Source of the DNA: JAEUIG01 sp046349775
GTDB lineage: Bacteria > Planctomycetota > Planctomycetia > Planctomycetales > Planctomycetaceae
Assembly: GCA_046349775.1 (NCBI GenBank)
Contig: JAXMBS010000011.1
Coordinates: 37,214 to 101,213, forward strand
Direction of reading: 5' to 3'
DNA length: 64,000 nucleotides
In this document: positions 1 through 10,738 of the stretch, piece after piece
Numbering within the stretch: the stretch's first letter is position 1
Layout: each line of letters begins with the position of its first letter
Program-made: the position numbers and the translations under genes
Notes under the pieces: generated by a model
What the model saw: only the letters and a program-made list of their open reading frames with translations
Told to the model about the DNA's origin: nothing
The model's database searches: none

Positions 1-1373
1 GTCCGTCAGCCGGAACTCGCGGCCGGCGTGACGGAATGTGAGCCGTTCGTGGTCGAGACCCAAATAAGGTGCAGCAGCGTCGCGTGCAGGTCGTGCATGT
101 GATCGCGTCCGCTGACGGCTTCGTGGCCGAAGTCGTCGGTCGCGCTGAAGGCGAAGCCGGGCTTGACGCCCAGCGGCTGGCCAGGAACTGCGTGAAACCT
201 TCGGGTTGTGGTCGCGGCCGTTGTTGTTCTGTGAAAATGGATTATGGCCGAACTCGCCCCCACCAGACGAGCGTGTCCTCCAGGAGGCCGCGGCTTTGAG
301 GTCGGCGAGCAGCGCCCCGACCGGCTGGTCGCCCGCCAAGCTGCGTGCTCGGCATGCCGGGGCATGTTGGAGTGCTGGTCCCAGCGAGGATTGTCGGTGT
401 TGTCGGCGTAGCTGATCTGCACGTACCGCACGCCGGCTTCGGCCATGCGGCGGGCAAGGAGGCACTGGCGGCCGAAGTCGTCGGTCTCCTTTTGGCCGAT
501 GCCATACATCTGCAGTGTGGCGGCGGTCTCGCCGCTGAGGTCAAACAGTTCCGGGGCGTGCATCTGCATGCGCCAGGCCAGTTCATAGGACTCGATCACC
601 GCGTCCAACTCGGTGCCGCCGCCGGCACGCTGTTGCTGTTCGCGGTTCAGGGCACCGAGCAGATCGAGCTGCCGTCGCTGCTCTGCGGCCGAGAGATCGC
701 GGTTGGCGATGTGCTCGGGACGGGCGTCGCTGGCCGGCTGTCCGGCGCGGCTGATGGCCGTCCCCTGGTGTTCAGCTGGTAGGAATGCGTTCGCGAAGTT
801 TCGCGGGCCGCCGTTGCCGGACGACGGGCAGAGCGTCACGAACGCCGGCAGGTTGCGGTTCTCCGATCCCAGGCCGTAACTGACCCATGAGCCAATGGAC
901 GGCCGGATCAGGTTCGTCGCTCCGGTGTGCAGAAACAGTGTGGCCGGACCGTGGGCGACGCCGTTCGTGTGCATCCCGTGCAGGAAGCACAAGTCGTCGA
1001 CGTGCTGCGCGATGTGAGGAAACAGGTCGGACACCCAGCGGCCGCTCTCGCCGTACTGCCGGAACGGCCACAGCGGCTGCATGATCGTTTCGGAATCCGA
1101 CATGCCGGTCTTGGCCAGCTTCCGGGCGTCGCGAAAGTGATGCTTCTCGCCATTGTGTGCGATCAGGGCCGGCTTGTAGTCGAACGTGTCGACGTGCGAC
1201 GGCCCTCCCTGCATGAAGATGAAGATGATCCGCTTGGCGCGCGGGGCGAACAGTGACAACGGCGAAGTTCTGGCCGCGACGGCCTCATCCGCACACAGCC
1301 CGGCCAGTGCCAGCGAGCCGAAGCCGCAGGCGGCGGAGCGGAGCAGTTCGCGACGGGGGACGTGCTGGGGCAT
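1..1373 (-). CDS. DUF1501 family protein, frameshifted and cut by the left window edge
   Basis: Planctomycete DUF1501 proteins are alkaline-phosphatase/sulfatase-fold proteins of unknown substrate, usually encoded beside DUF1549/DUF1553 genes as here. The N-terminus has a twin-arginine-like leader (PRRELLRSAACGFGSLALAG), followed by the family motifs FIFMQGGPSHVDTFDYKP, LHTGATN and AEAGVRYVQISYADN. After about residue 330 the frame breaks: LLEDTLVWWG is found in another frame near 245-290, and the C-terminal LDHERLTFRH segment needs a further shift near position 30. The start at 1373 is an ATG preceded by an AGGAA sequence. Only about ten residues should be missing beyond the edge. The breaks are probably base-calling indels, because the sequence on each side stays recognisable. 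Confidence 0.85.
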
Positions 1374-1447
1374 TCGCAATTCCTGACCAGCCGCGCCCGT
1401 CAGGAAGCGGACGTCGCTCCCTGACGGTCGCGGCTAGTAAGTTTACG

Positions 1448-4248
1448 TCACTCGATATACCGGAAATCTATCGTACCAAAGACCGACAGGCAGAGTTCGG
1501 TCCAGCGGCGGTGGATTGTGGCTTCGTCGGAGGCAGCAGGAGACTGCATGAATTCGGCGGCGACCTGCTGCTCGTTTTTTGTCGGCGGCCGGCCGAGGAC
1601 ACGTTCAAACAACAATCGGATTCGGGCCGTCTCGTCCGGTTCTTCCTGGAGCAGCTTTGTCGCAGCGCGGGTTGCTCGCTCCAGAGCGAACGGCGAGTTC
1701 ATCAAGAGCAGCGCCTGCGTCGAGAGCGTCGTCGTCGTGCGCCGGCCGATCGACAGGTTCGGGTCGGGGAAATCGAATTCCGCGAATCCGGGAGGAAGCT
1801 GGTTACGGAACACCGGCAGGTACACCGCGCGGCGGCCGATGTCGAACTGGTAGCCGTACTCCTTCTTGATGTCTGCGCGGATCGTGTCGCCGCCGAGCGT
1901 CGGGTCCAGTTCGCCGCTGAGCGACAGCATCGCGTCGAGCAGGCACTCGACTTCCAGGCGCTTGCGGTTCTGGTGTGTCAGCAGAGCGTTGTCCGGGTCG
2001 GCCTGCGACTTCTCCGGCCGGGCCGTCGATGCCAACTGATATGTCCGCGACAGCATAATGTCGCGGATCAGCGACTTGGTGGACCAGCCGTTGGCGATGA
2101 ACCGCGCCGCGAGCCAGTTGAGCAGTTCCGGATGCGTCGGAGCCTCGCCAGTCGCGCCGAAGTTGTCGACCGTCGGCACGAGGCCGCGTCCGAACAGGTG
2201 CGCCCAGAGGCGATTGACGTACACGCGGGCCGTCAGCGGATTGTCGGGGCTGGCGATCCAGCGGGCGAGTTCGAGCCGTCCACTGGTACCGGCGGGGACG
2301 GTCGGCGATGCGCCGGTGACGACGGAGAGAAATCCTCGCGGGACTTTGGCCCCGAGATGATGCACGTTGCCGCGGAGGCAGACTGCGAAGTCGGTGCAAT
2401 CCGGTTCATCCTGGACAGACATGACTCAGGAGGAAATTCCAGCTTGAGTGCATCGAGTTCGGCTCGCCGCCGCCAAATCGTTTCGTGCAAGGCAAGACGG
2501 TTCACCTGCCCGCTTTGACTTTGACCTCATCAACCGGCTTCGGAACGGTAGGCTCCAGTTCGACGCTATCGGCGACAACAATTCCCGTGGCCTGAGCATT
2601 GGAAACGGTGACGGTGATGGGACTGCCTGTGGCGATCACGTGTCCGACAGCAGCAGACAATTCTTTGATCGGCGGCGCACTGCGTTTGGTCAGAGCGCGT
2701 CTCGGTAGCCACGTCGCCATTGCAAATCCGAATCAGTGCATCAGGAGAACGATTGGCATGCGGCGAGTAACTGACGCGGACTTCGTATTCGCGCGGTTCG
2801 ACGGGCCGAAACGTAAAAGTCGCGACAGCACCGGTGCGGATGCGTAACGGTACCCTGGCCCACAAATTTCGCCTGACGCTGCTTTTTCCCAAGCACCCTT
2901 GAAATCGACAGAGAACAACTCTTCGTCACTCATCATCGAGGCTCCTCGGCTTAATGGTTGATGCCTGCCGCAAAGATGCCTCCTCGGAATTTGACGGCCA
3001 GCTTCAGTGACTCGATTTCTTCCTCATTGGCACGCAAACCGGGAAACTGCAAGGAGGGTCTTGCGCGTTCGGCATCGACCGGCAGCGGGCGTTTGACCCG
3101 GGACAGCGCGTTCTCGTGCACCAGCGTCTGCGTGCTGCGGAAGATGCCGGCGAGGGCGTAGTAGTCGGGTCGTGGGGACGGGATCGAACTTGTGGTCGTG
3201 GCAGCGGGCACAGCCGAGCGTCATGCCGAGGAACGCGCGGCCGACAGTGTCGATCTGCTCGTCGACGACGCGTCCATCCGCAGCACCTCCTTGTCCGCCT
3301 TTCTTCGTGGTTGGAGGGGCCGAGGGCGAGAAACGCCGTCGCGATGAGTTGCTCGACGCCCGGCGTCGAGGTTGTCGTAGGGCAACTGTCGCCGGCGATC
3401 TGCTCGAGGATGAACCGGTCGAACGGCTTGTCGCGGTTGAACGCGTTGATGACGTAATCGCGATAGCGCCACGCGGCGCGTACAGCAGCGAGCGTCCGCC
3501 GCCGGTGGAGTCGGCATAGCGGGCGATCGGTAGTGCCGGCCCCGGCGGCTCGCCGAAGTGGGATTCGAGGAGCCGGTCGATCAGACGCGGCGAGGCGGCG
3601 GGCGATTCATCGGCGAGGAAAGCGGCCGGGTCGTCCGGCGACGAGGAGACCGATAAGATCGAAGAACGCGTCGTACGAGAACGCGACGGTCGGCGTCGGG
3701 ACCGGGGACAAGTCCGGCCTGCTCCTGCTTTTCGCGGATGAAGCGGTCAATGTCTGTGCGACACCACTCGGTGTCGGCGTGCACCTTGAGGACGCCGACG
3801 GCGGACAGCGGGCGAAACGACCAGAACTGCCGGCCGGCGGCGAGGTCGATCTGCGGCGGGGCGGTGTCCGGTGCGTCCTCCGCGCGGCAAGGTCGGGCAT
3901 CATCGCGATCCACTTCTCAAAATCGGCGACGACGTCGGCGGGCAATAATCCGTCCGGGGGCATCGTGTACTCGTCACCGCGGAGCGCGCGCAGCAGCAGG
4001 CTCTCGGCCGGCTTCTCCGAGACGATCGCCGGACCCGATTCGCCCCCTTTGATGAGACCGGCGCGCGAATCGACCCGCAGTCCGGCCTCGATCTTCTTCG
4101 ACTCGCCCGAGTGGCACTCGTAGCAGTGCTGGACGAGGATCGGGCCGGATGTTGGCTTCAGCTCGACGCCGCGCGGATCGGCGTCGTCGGCGCGGCCGAC
4201 TGTTGCCAACAGCATGAAGGCGATCGCCGTCTTGCCCGCTGCTGCCAT
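1448..4248 (-). CDS. PSCyt1 - DUF1549 - golvesin-like - DUF1553 secreted protein, multiply frameshifted
   Basis: A planctomycete cytochrome-type protein of about 930 residues, partner of the DUF1501 gene 75 nt downstream. A signal peptide starts at the ATG ending at 4248, and the haem-binding-like motif QHCYECHSGESKK lies near 4120-4160. DUF1549 is read in pieces (RQFWSFRPLSAVGV, then TLGCARCHDHKFDPVPTT near 3190-3220, a second CxxCH). Between about 2530 and 2930 there is an inserted beta-domain (EYEVRVSYSPHANR...TVTVSNAQATGIVVADSVE) resembling golvesin/xanthan-lyase C-terminal domains. DUF1553 is intact from about 2300 to the stop (RWIASPDNPLTARVYVNRLW; LLMNSPF). At least six frame changes are needed to read the whole protein. 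The reaction is unknown; the family is generally assumed to be periplasmic. Confidence 0.85.
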
Positions 4249-4268
4249 CGAGCCATCGTCTCCGCGTC

Positions 4269-4586
4269 TCAGAGAACCTGGTTGTTGCTTGGCAGCCACG
4301 CTCGGTCACTGCTTCGGGAAGAACCAATAGTATTGCGACGCACACGACGAGCAGCAGCAGCACGAAGTTGATCAGAGCAATCACCGGCGCCCCGTGGTAC
4401 AGATCCAATCACGTGAATCGCACTGACAATGAGAAATACACGTACACCGGCCGCCAGCGTCGAATGAACCCGATCGCGTACGAGGATCTTGGCTGCCGGC
4501 CAGGTGGCTGCCACGGGATTCGCAAACATGTGCAGGGCGTTTCCGATCTTCCGCACAGCAGTGCGATTACAACCCATAACTGCCAC
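4269..4586 (-). CDS. possible small two-helix membrane protein
   Basis: Two hydrophobic stretches are found upstream of the cytochrome/DUF1549 gene, on the same strand. One (VRVFLIVSAIHVIGSV) is in the frame starting near 4586. The other (APVIALINFVLLLLVVCVAILLVL) is in the frame starting near 4408. One frame change near 4400 would join them into a protein of about 100 residues with two membrane helices. I do not recognise a family and no convincing ribosome-binding site is visible. It may be a small anchor co-expressed with the DUF1549/DUF1553 gene, or a chance hydrophobic reading frame. Confidence 0.3.
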   Translation of the reverse strand: MAVMGCNRTAVRKIGNALHMFANPVAATWPAAKILVRDRVHSTLAAGVRVFLIVSAIHVIGSVPRGAGDCSDQLRAAAARRVRRNTIGSSRSSDRAWLPSNNQVL

Positions 4587-4662
4587 GGAACCGTCGAATT
4601 CGTAAGCGAAGATGAAGGTTGATCGCTGTGCATTCTGACAGTCCCATTGGAACAGCCGGTCC

Positions 4663-5581
4663 TCAAATTCGGTACACGATCCGGTCGTCGGCCTGAGCCA
4701 TCATAACGCAGAGGCTTCGTGGAACGACGGGGAACCGTCGCTGTGGAATGTTCACGGCCAGCTTGAGCGGCAACTTGGTGAGAGGCTGTTGAGCGGAATT
4801 GATGGAAGTGCCGGTTCCAGGCATCGATGCCCGCGTTAGTGACGCTGACGTCCGAACGACGTAGACTTCTTCCAGTTTGTGCGTCGAAGACCCCTTCAGG
4901 GCCGCGGTCAGGGTCGCCAGTGTTTCATCGGTCACATCCGGCCCCTTGAGGCCTAACGAAAATGGAGTGCTCGATCTGTTGCAATGCGCGACAAGGCCTC
5001 CGGGAAACTTGCCGCGGCGAGGCAGAGATGCCGGAGTTGCTGTGCACGGCGTTCTTGCAGCCCGGCGCAGTCACGCGAGTCTCGGCGATCAAGATATTGC
5101 ACCTGTTCAAGTGGCAACTGTTGACCGGTATCGGTCAAGTCGGATCCCGAGAAGTACACGTTAGTCAGTGTACGTTTCCCCGCCAACGCTGCCGCGATCA
5201 GATCTGCGTTAAGCACGCACTCGTCGAACGAGCGGGTGCCGCGCGCGAGGGGGCCGCCAGCGCTCCGACGGCCACTCCATCGTCAAGCTGCAGATTTCCG
5301 ATCGGCAGGTCGACGAGGTAGTCGAGACTCGAGCCACTCTCGATCGATATGTGATGGAAGCTTGACGGTCGTGCCGCTGTCGGTGGCGTGCCCTTTCACG
5401 ACTTGGCCGATTCGCTCCCAGATCGACATCCCCGGCCTGATCCAGCCGTCGGTCTGCTTGATTTCCGCGAGCAGCCGCTCGGCGCGGTGCCGCCGGGTTG
5501 CCTGACGGGTACGATGGCCCCTACGCAGATCATCACCGGCATTGCGATGAGCCAGCGGCGACGGTGGATCGAAGCGGCCAT
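4663..5581 (-). CDS. leucine-rich-repeat protein with N-terminal membrane anchor, frameshifted
   Basis: The N-terminus at 5581 reads MAASIHRRRWLIAMPVMICV, a signal or anchor segment. Downstream pieces follow planctomycete LRR phasing: TNVYFSGSDLTDTG, then QLPLEQVQYLDIAETRVTAPG assembled from two frames, then MTDETLATLTAALKG and VRTSASLTRA. At least three frame changes occur, so the full length is about 300 residues. Such LRR proteins are common in Planctomycetota and have no assigned function; the repeats probably mediate binding. The last piece ends in a stop at 4663. Confidence 0.6.
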
Positions 5582-5665
5582 ATAATGAATAAGATTATGT
5601 CTGAAATCGCGATGCTTTCGTACTGAGGCATGAAGTGCAACGACTCAGCGTAGATCAGATCATGG

Positions 5666-6614
5666 ATGTTCCTGGAAGCACAGATCGCAGATGCCGTCCG
5701 GCGAATCCGTGCGGGCGGGCTCGTCGCCCTGCCCACGGAGACGCTGTCTACGGTCTTGGAGCGAACGCACTCGATCCGCGCGGCCGCGCATTTTCGAGGC
5801 CAAACAGCGGCCGTTCTTCGATCCGCTGATCGTCACGTTCCCAGACCTCACTGCGGCGCCGGAGCTCTCGTAACGATGATTCTGAAAATGCAGTGCAACT
5901 GGCGGAGCAGTTCTGGCCCGGTCCGCTGACGCTGGTTCTGGAAAAACAGCCGGTCGTGCAGGACATCGTCACGGCCGGACTGCCGACGGTCATGATCCGG
6001 GTGCCCGGCGCATCCCGTCGCTCTGGCAGCACTGCGGGCGGCCAGGTTGTCCGATTGCCGCTCCGAGCGGCTAATCCGTTCGGCCGGATCAGCCCGACGA
6101 CGGCCGAGCATGTCCGCGAACAACTTGGTGACAAAGTGGACCTGATCCTCGACGGCGGTCTCTGCCGGGTGGGCGTCGAGTCAACCGTGCTGTCGCTCGT
6201 GGAAACCACACCGGTCCTGCTGCGGCACGGCGGCGTCCCGGTGGAAGAACTGGAGGCGGTCATCGGCCCGATCGCGATCGCGACCTCGTCCGACGACGAT
6301 GCGCCGCAGCAGGGACCGGGAATGCTCACGCAGCACTATGCGCGCGCACGCTGGAGATCGTCGCTGACTGGAGCAAAGTCTTCGGCGGACCGGATGTTGG
6401 CGTCCTGACGCTTCACGAGTGCGAGCGCGCAAGAGAATTCGGAGCGGTCGAGGTCTTGTCGCGCGCCGGTGACCTGACGGAAGCGGCGGCAAACCTGTTC
6501 GCGGCGATGCGGCGGCTCGATGCGCGCGGGCTGCGGGTGATTCTGGCCGAACCGGCCCCGGAAGCCGGACTGGGGCGGGCGATCGCGCGACCGGCTGCGG
6601 CGGCAGCGAAGTAG
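5666..6614 (+). CDS. L-threonylcarbamoyladenylate synthase, Sua5 type (frameshifted)
   Basis: Makes threonylcarbamoyl-AMP from threonine, bicarbonate and ATP, the first step of tRNA t6A37 synthesis, in the cytoplasm. YrdC motifs are visible but spread over three frames: IRAGGLVALPTET near 5700, VYGLGANALD near 5750, RIFEAKQRPFFDPLIV near 5800, EQFWPGPLTLVLE from 5900, ISPTTAEHVREQLGDKVDLILDGG near 6090-6155, and GVESTVLSLVE. A Sua5-type C-terminal extension follows (GPGMLTQHYA, then GGPDVGVLTLHECERAREF in a shifted frame) and runs to the TAG ending at 6614. The total is about 315 residues, right for Sua5 rather than the short TsaC form. The gene is normally essential, so its breaks are probably sequence errors. 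Confidence 0.85.
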
Positions 6615-7301
6615 ACGCACTCTCTGCGGCAGCGACTCCAGAAACCGCTGCTCCGGTTGCTCCACGTGCGGGACCGACTTGCGGACCCACTCGAACAGCA
6701 GTGTCTCGCGCTCGGCAGCGGTGAGGCCCCAGTCGCGCGGACCGCTGCGCAGGCGTCGCGTCATCGGATACAGGCACAGGGCGGCCGCGACGGAGACATT
6801 AAGGCTCTCAACGAAACCGCACATCGGAATCCGCACGGCCCCGTCCGAGGCATCCATGATCTCACCAGTGAGCCCTTCCTTCTCGGTGCCGAACACGAGA
6901 GCGCACGGCCCGGAGACATCGATCTCCTCCGGGGGCCGTGCGTCTGCATGTGGGGTGACGGCCAGCAGCCGATAGCCGGACTGCCGCAGCGACGCAACAC
7001 ACGCGCGGCGCGAATCCGGCGAATTCCCATAGCGGTGCACGGTCAGCCATTTCTCCGAACCGAGCGCGATCTCCGGTTCGTGTTCAAACTCGTGCTCAGT
7101 CTCGATGACGTGCACGTCCTGAACGCCCAACGCGTCGCACGTGCGCAGCACAGCGCTGATATTGTGCGAGTCGTAGAAGTCTTCCAGGACGACGGTGATC
7201 CGCCGCGTCCGCTGGTCAAGGACCTCGGCGAACCGGGCCTGCCGGCGCGGTGTCACATAGGTGAGCAGGTGGTCGAAGATCTGTCGATCGAGGGGAGTCA
7301 C
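6336..7301 (-). CDS. trmH: TrmH/SpoU-family tRNA 2'-O-methyltransferase
   Basis: A SPOUT-class methyltransferase that probably 2'-O-methylates a tRNA nucleotide using S-adenosylmethionine. Family motifs are clear: VLEDFYDSHNISAVLRTCDALGVQDVHV (motif 1 with the conserved N and R), GPCALVFGTEKEGLT (motif 2) and IPMCGFVESLNVSVAAALCLY (motif 3). It opens with MTPLDRQIFDHLLTYVTPRRQ from a GTG start. The homologous region ends around residue 230 (about 6610). The further 90 arginine-rich residues are antisense to the Sua5 C-terminus and are unlikely to be native, so the true stop has probably been lost to a frameshift. The genes converge with almost no spacer. Confidence 0.85.
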   Translation of the reverse strand: MTPLDRQIFDHLLTYVTPRRQARFAEVLDQRTRRITVVLEDFYDSHNISAVLRTCDALGVQDVHVIETEHEFEHEPEIALGSEKWLTVHRYGNSPDSRRACVASLRQSGYRLLAVTPHADARPPEEIDVSGPCALVFGTEKEGLTGEIMDASDGAVRIPMCGFVESLNVSVAAALCLYPMTRRLRSGPRDWGLTAAERETLLFEWVRKSVPHVEQPEQRFLESLPQRVRLLRCRRSRSRDRPPQSGFRGRFGQNHPQPARIEPPHRREQVCRRFRQVTGARQDLDRSEFSCALALVKRQDANIRSAEDFAPVSDDLQRARA

Positions 7302-7467
7302 GGAGCAGTCAGAGATCAGGTATCAGCCGTCAGATGTCAGCCATCAGATGAATAAGTGCGCTGGAACTGCGCTGCACGGCACATCGTATGTTGTCACGGG
7401 GAAATCGTCGTTCCTGCCCATTGACCATTCGCCAACGATTGACGATTGAATCTCTGGAACCAGCCGC
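7302..7467. repeat. intergenic stretch with short degenerate TCAG repeats
   Basis: Between the methyltransferase start and the tRNA-His promoter, positions 7310-7350 contain degenerate repeats of an A/GTCAGxxxTCAG type (ATCAGGTATCAGCCGTCAG, ATGTCAGCCATCAGATG). Such low-complexity blocks are frequent between genes in Planctomycetota. No coding potential is seen. Confidence 0.4.
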
Positions 7468-7496
7468 TTGTCCCGATTCGGCGGCTCGATTATTCT
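7468..7496 (+). promoter_or_regulatory. sigma70-like promoter for tRNA-His
   Basis: TTGTCC (7468-7473) and TATTCT (7491-7496) are separated by 17 nt and lie about 32 nt upstream of the tRNA. This fits a housekeeping promoter, but was judged by eye only. Confidence 0.5.
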
Positions 7497-7527
7497 ACGG
7501 CATCGCGCGGCGCTCGGCCGTGCAGAT

Positions 7528-7602
7528 GGTGGGCATAGCTCAGCTGGTTAGAGCGCCAGATTGTGGATCTGGAGGTCGCGGGTTCAAGTCCCGTTGCTCA
7601 CC
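7528..7602 (+). tRNA. tRNA-His (GUG anticodon)
   Basis: Cloverleaf by eye: acceptor GTGGGCA (7529-7535) pairs with TGCTCAC (7595-7601). The D arm is GCTC...GAGC, and the anticodon stem CCAGA/TCTGG holds the loop TTGTGGA with anticodon GTG at 7563-7565. The T arm contains GGTTCAAGTC. G at 7528 can pair with the discriminator C at 7602, giving the extra G-1:C73 pair diagnostic of tRNA-His. The 3' CCA is not encoded. Confidence 0.95.
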
Positions 7603-7730
7603 CTTCATTACAACCGATGGCCGAATCGCAGCAGGCCCCACTGCCTCTCGACGAACAGAGGGACTGCGACAAGCAACGACGATCGAGCATCGGCATTCCG
7701 CCGCAGCATCCCCTGCCGTGCAGTTGTGGC

Positions 7731-10305
7731 CTACGCAAGTGCAGGCGTCGTGTCTGGCGCTCCATCGAGAACGCTGCGGATTTTCCGGGCGAGGTCCTGG
7801 CTTGTGAACGGCTTTGACAGCATGTGCACACCGGCCGGAGCCGCTGTTTCGTCGCCATGACCGCTTTGATCAGAGATCATAACGATCTGCAGTCGCGGCT
7901 GAGACTTTTGCAATTGCTGGCAGGCTTCCTGATAAGCGGTTCCGCCCAGGCCGTCATTCATCAGGACCAATGAAGTCGGCCGCTGGGAGCTGGCGATGAC
8001 TTTGATTGCGTCGCCGGCGCTCGTTGCTTCCAGAACGCTGTAGCCGCGGACCTGGATGACACGTCGCAGTAGTTTACGCAGGTCTTCATCGTCCTCGACG
8101 ATGAGCACGGTCTCATGGCCGCCGAGTGTCGGCTCGATACGGCGATCGACTTCCAGAGTCGCGAGTTTCTGCTGGATGCGGGGGAGATAGACGATCATCG
8201 CCGTCCCCTGGCCGGGCGCCGTCTCCACGTTGATGAACCCGCCGGATTGTTCCACGATCGCGGCGACTGTCGCGAGACCCATGCCTGTGCCGCGACCGGC
8301 ATCTTTCGTCGTGAAAAACGGCTCGAAGATCCGCGCCCGCGTGGCCTCGTCCATGCCGGTGCCGGTGTCGCGGACTGTCAATGCGACAAAGTCACCGGGG
8401 CGAATGCCGGGATGGTTGCGGGCGTCCGCAATGCTGAAAGACTGATGCTCCGTGCTGATTGTGATGCATCCCCCCTCCGGCATTGCGTCACGCGCATTCA
8501 CGACCAAATTAACGAGCAACTGGTCGACCTGGCTGGCGTCGGCGCGGATCATCCCCAGTGCCGGCAGCAGGCTGTTTTCCAGCGAAATCTGAGGACCCAC
8601 GAGACGCCGCAACATCCGCTCCATGTCGGCGACCAGCTCATTGAGGTTCAGGGGTTGCAGGTCGGCCGTGTGCTGACGAGTGAACATCAGCAGCCGGCGC
8701 GTCATGGAGGCGGCGCGACGACCGGCGTTGTGGATCTCGGTCAGCATTTCCCGAACCAGGTGATCCGGCGCCAACTCGTCCGACGCGATTTCGCTATAGC
8801 TGAGGATCACCGTCAGCACGTTGTTGAAATCGTGCGCGATGCCGCCGGTCAACATGCCGAGCGAATCCATCTTCTGGGACTGGCGGAGCTTGCTCTCGGA
8901 CTGGCCGAGCGCAGCCTCGGTCTGCTTCAATTGCAGAAACTGACCGAGCGTCTGCGAAACAGCCGCGAGCGCCTGCCGCAGATCGTCCGACGGGGACTCG
9001 ATCAACGGATCGCGAAAGACGAGCACTCCCAGGCATCGCTGACGATAACTGATCGGCAGCGCATAACCGGGAAGATTGCGAAGAGCGGCCACCGCCAGCC
9101 CCGCAGGCAATTGATCGCGTGGCTCTGTCGAGAACACCGGCGCGCCCTCCTGCCAGGCACGACCGGCCAGCTTCTCGCCGCGAGCAAGTTGGCGGGGGGC
9201 CCCTCGGCTCGCCTCAACTCCGGGCTGCGAGCGCGACCAGCGGACTTCCTCGGTCAGAACCTTGCCGTCAACGTCGACCAGCCACAGTTCGCCTGTGTCC
9301 CAACCGACCGTTTCGCACAGCGTCTGGAGAAACGGGGCCCCGGCCTGCTCAATCGTTTCGGACGCTTCCAGGATGCTGAACAGTCGCTGTTCGACCTGCA
9401 CGTGGCGGGAAATCCCGGCGCTCGAGCGACTTGTCGATCAGGCACTCGAGCATCCCGCTGACGTTGCCGTCGTGATCGAACTGCGGGTACGCGACAAGTT
9501 GGACAGGCACCGGGAGTCCGTCGTTTCGCAGGCGCGTCGTCTCGAACGGCGCGATGGACTTGCCCGTCAGCACGAACTGGTGCACTTGCTGGAACTCGGA
9601 GAGCCGATCGGGTGGAATCGATCGATTGGCGTTGCCGCACGCCTGCGCGCTGTTCCAACCGAGCAGCTTCTCGGCAGTCGGACTCCAAAGAATCACACGT
9701 CCGCTCGTACTGTAACCGATCAGCGCCGCCGGTGAGGACCGGACGAGCAGAGTGGCGAACTCCTGCAGCGACGCAGCGCGGCTACGGCACTCCGCAAAGG
9801 CTCCGCCCAGAGCCAGCCAGGGCGCGCAGCGGTTCAGCGCTTCGAGTGCCGGGGCGTTCGGTGTATGGGCGGAAAACAACTCGACCTGGCCACACTCACG
9901 TCCCCACAGTTCCAGGGACAGGAGCACGACCGTCGAGACTCCGCACTGGCGGCCCCATTGGGCAATCTCAGAGTCCTCGACGTCGGTGAGACCTGCAACA
10001 CGGCTGGTGCCGACTGCGGCAGCGCGGCTGGTTGATGCGCGGACTCCGCACTGCCACAGGGCGCCGAAACGGGAGTTCCAGGCCGGCATGCGCGATGAGC
10101 TCGCCGGCGCCGCATTCCTGTCGCATCCAGATTCGGCCGGATAACGCCGGCAACGAGCGGCACAGCGCTTCCAGTGCGCGGAAAACTCGTGCTCTGAACG
10201 GCAATTCCCGCTCAGAAGCAATTGTGACAACGAAACTGGACTGACGACGTCCGGCAGGTTGGGAACGAATCCCAACGGCGTCGGACTTGCGGGTGCGGCC
10301 AACAT
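7731..10305 (-). CDS. hybrid sensor histidine kinase (GAF-PAS-GAF-HisKA-HATPase-REC), frameshifted
   Basis: A probably cytoplasmic signalling kinase of about 855 residues; no membrane segment is visible. The N-terminal third is a GAF-like region read with shifts near 10200 and 10080. A PAS domain follows (AALIGYSTSGRVILWSPTAEKLLGW, about 9640-9720). A frame change near 9400 leads to a second GAF domain. HisKA has GGIAHDFNN with the phospho-acceptor histidine at about 8832-8834. The HATPase domain shows NARDAMPEGG, DTGTGMD, and GTGMGL. The C-terminal receiver has VEDDED and SKPF, but Asn (codon 7956-7958) stands where the phospho-accepting Asp is expected, with Asp one residue later. No regulator gene adjoins it, so the target is unknown. 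Confidence 0.88.
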
Positions 10306-10738
10306 GCAGGCAATCAGACGGAAGACTCTTCGGGCAATGTTGCCGAAACTCTACGTCGCAGGTGGAACATCGCCGCAGGATTCATCGGCGATGTCCGGTT
10401 CTGAAGGCGGTTAAAGCGGTCTCGAGCGGATGATGCGGCGGTTGTGGGCCTGGCTGGCCAGGGAGTGTTGCAAATTGAGAGACCGTCATCGCGCGATTCT
10501 GGTGTCCGGCAAGCTGGCCCGTACAAGAGATTGGCGCCGCAGAGGCGTCAAGATCCGACAAATCGGCGACGCCGGCGTGCAATTCAGCCCTCATCTCCCG
10601 CAATATCGGCAGGGCCAGTCGCCTAAGCGTCCGGTATCGAACGTATGTCCGGCCGCCGTTGCAATAACGCGACGTAGGGTTGGGCGCGGGTGCCTTGCGC
10701 ACGTTTCCCCTCGAGGATTCTCTGATCGACGGATTTCA
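10306..10738. other. 433-nt intergenic region before the Tad operon
   Basis: Separates the divergently transcribed sensor kinase and tadZ. Open frames exist on both strands, but they are arginine-rich or lack motifs and I do not accept them as genes. No clear -35/-10 pair was found by eye. The tadZ promoter, and possibly a small leader, should lie here. Confidence 0.4.

Noticed and set aside
1253..2518. 421-codon plus-strand frame over the DUF1553 region
   Set aside because: Antisense to the conserved DUF1553 domain.
8115..9461. 448-codon open frame antisense to the sensor kinase
   Set aside because: It mirrors the kinase codons in a GC-rich sequence and has no recognisable motif, while the minus strand carries full HisKA/HATPase motifs.
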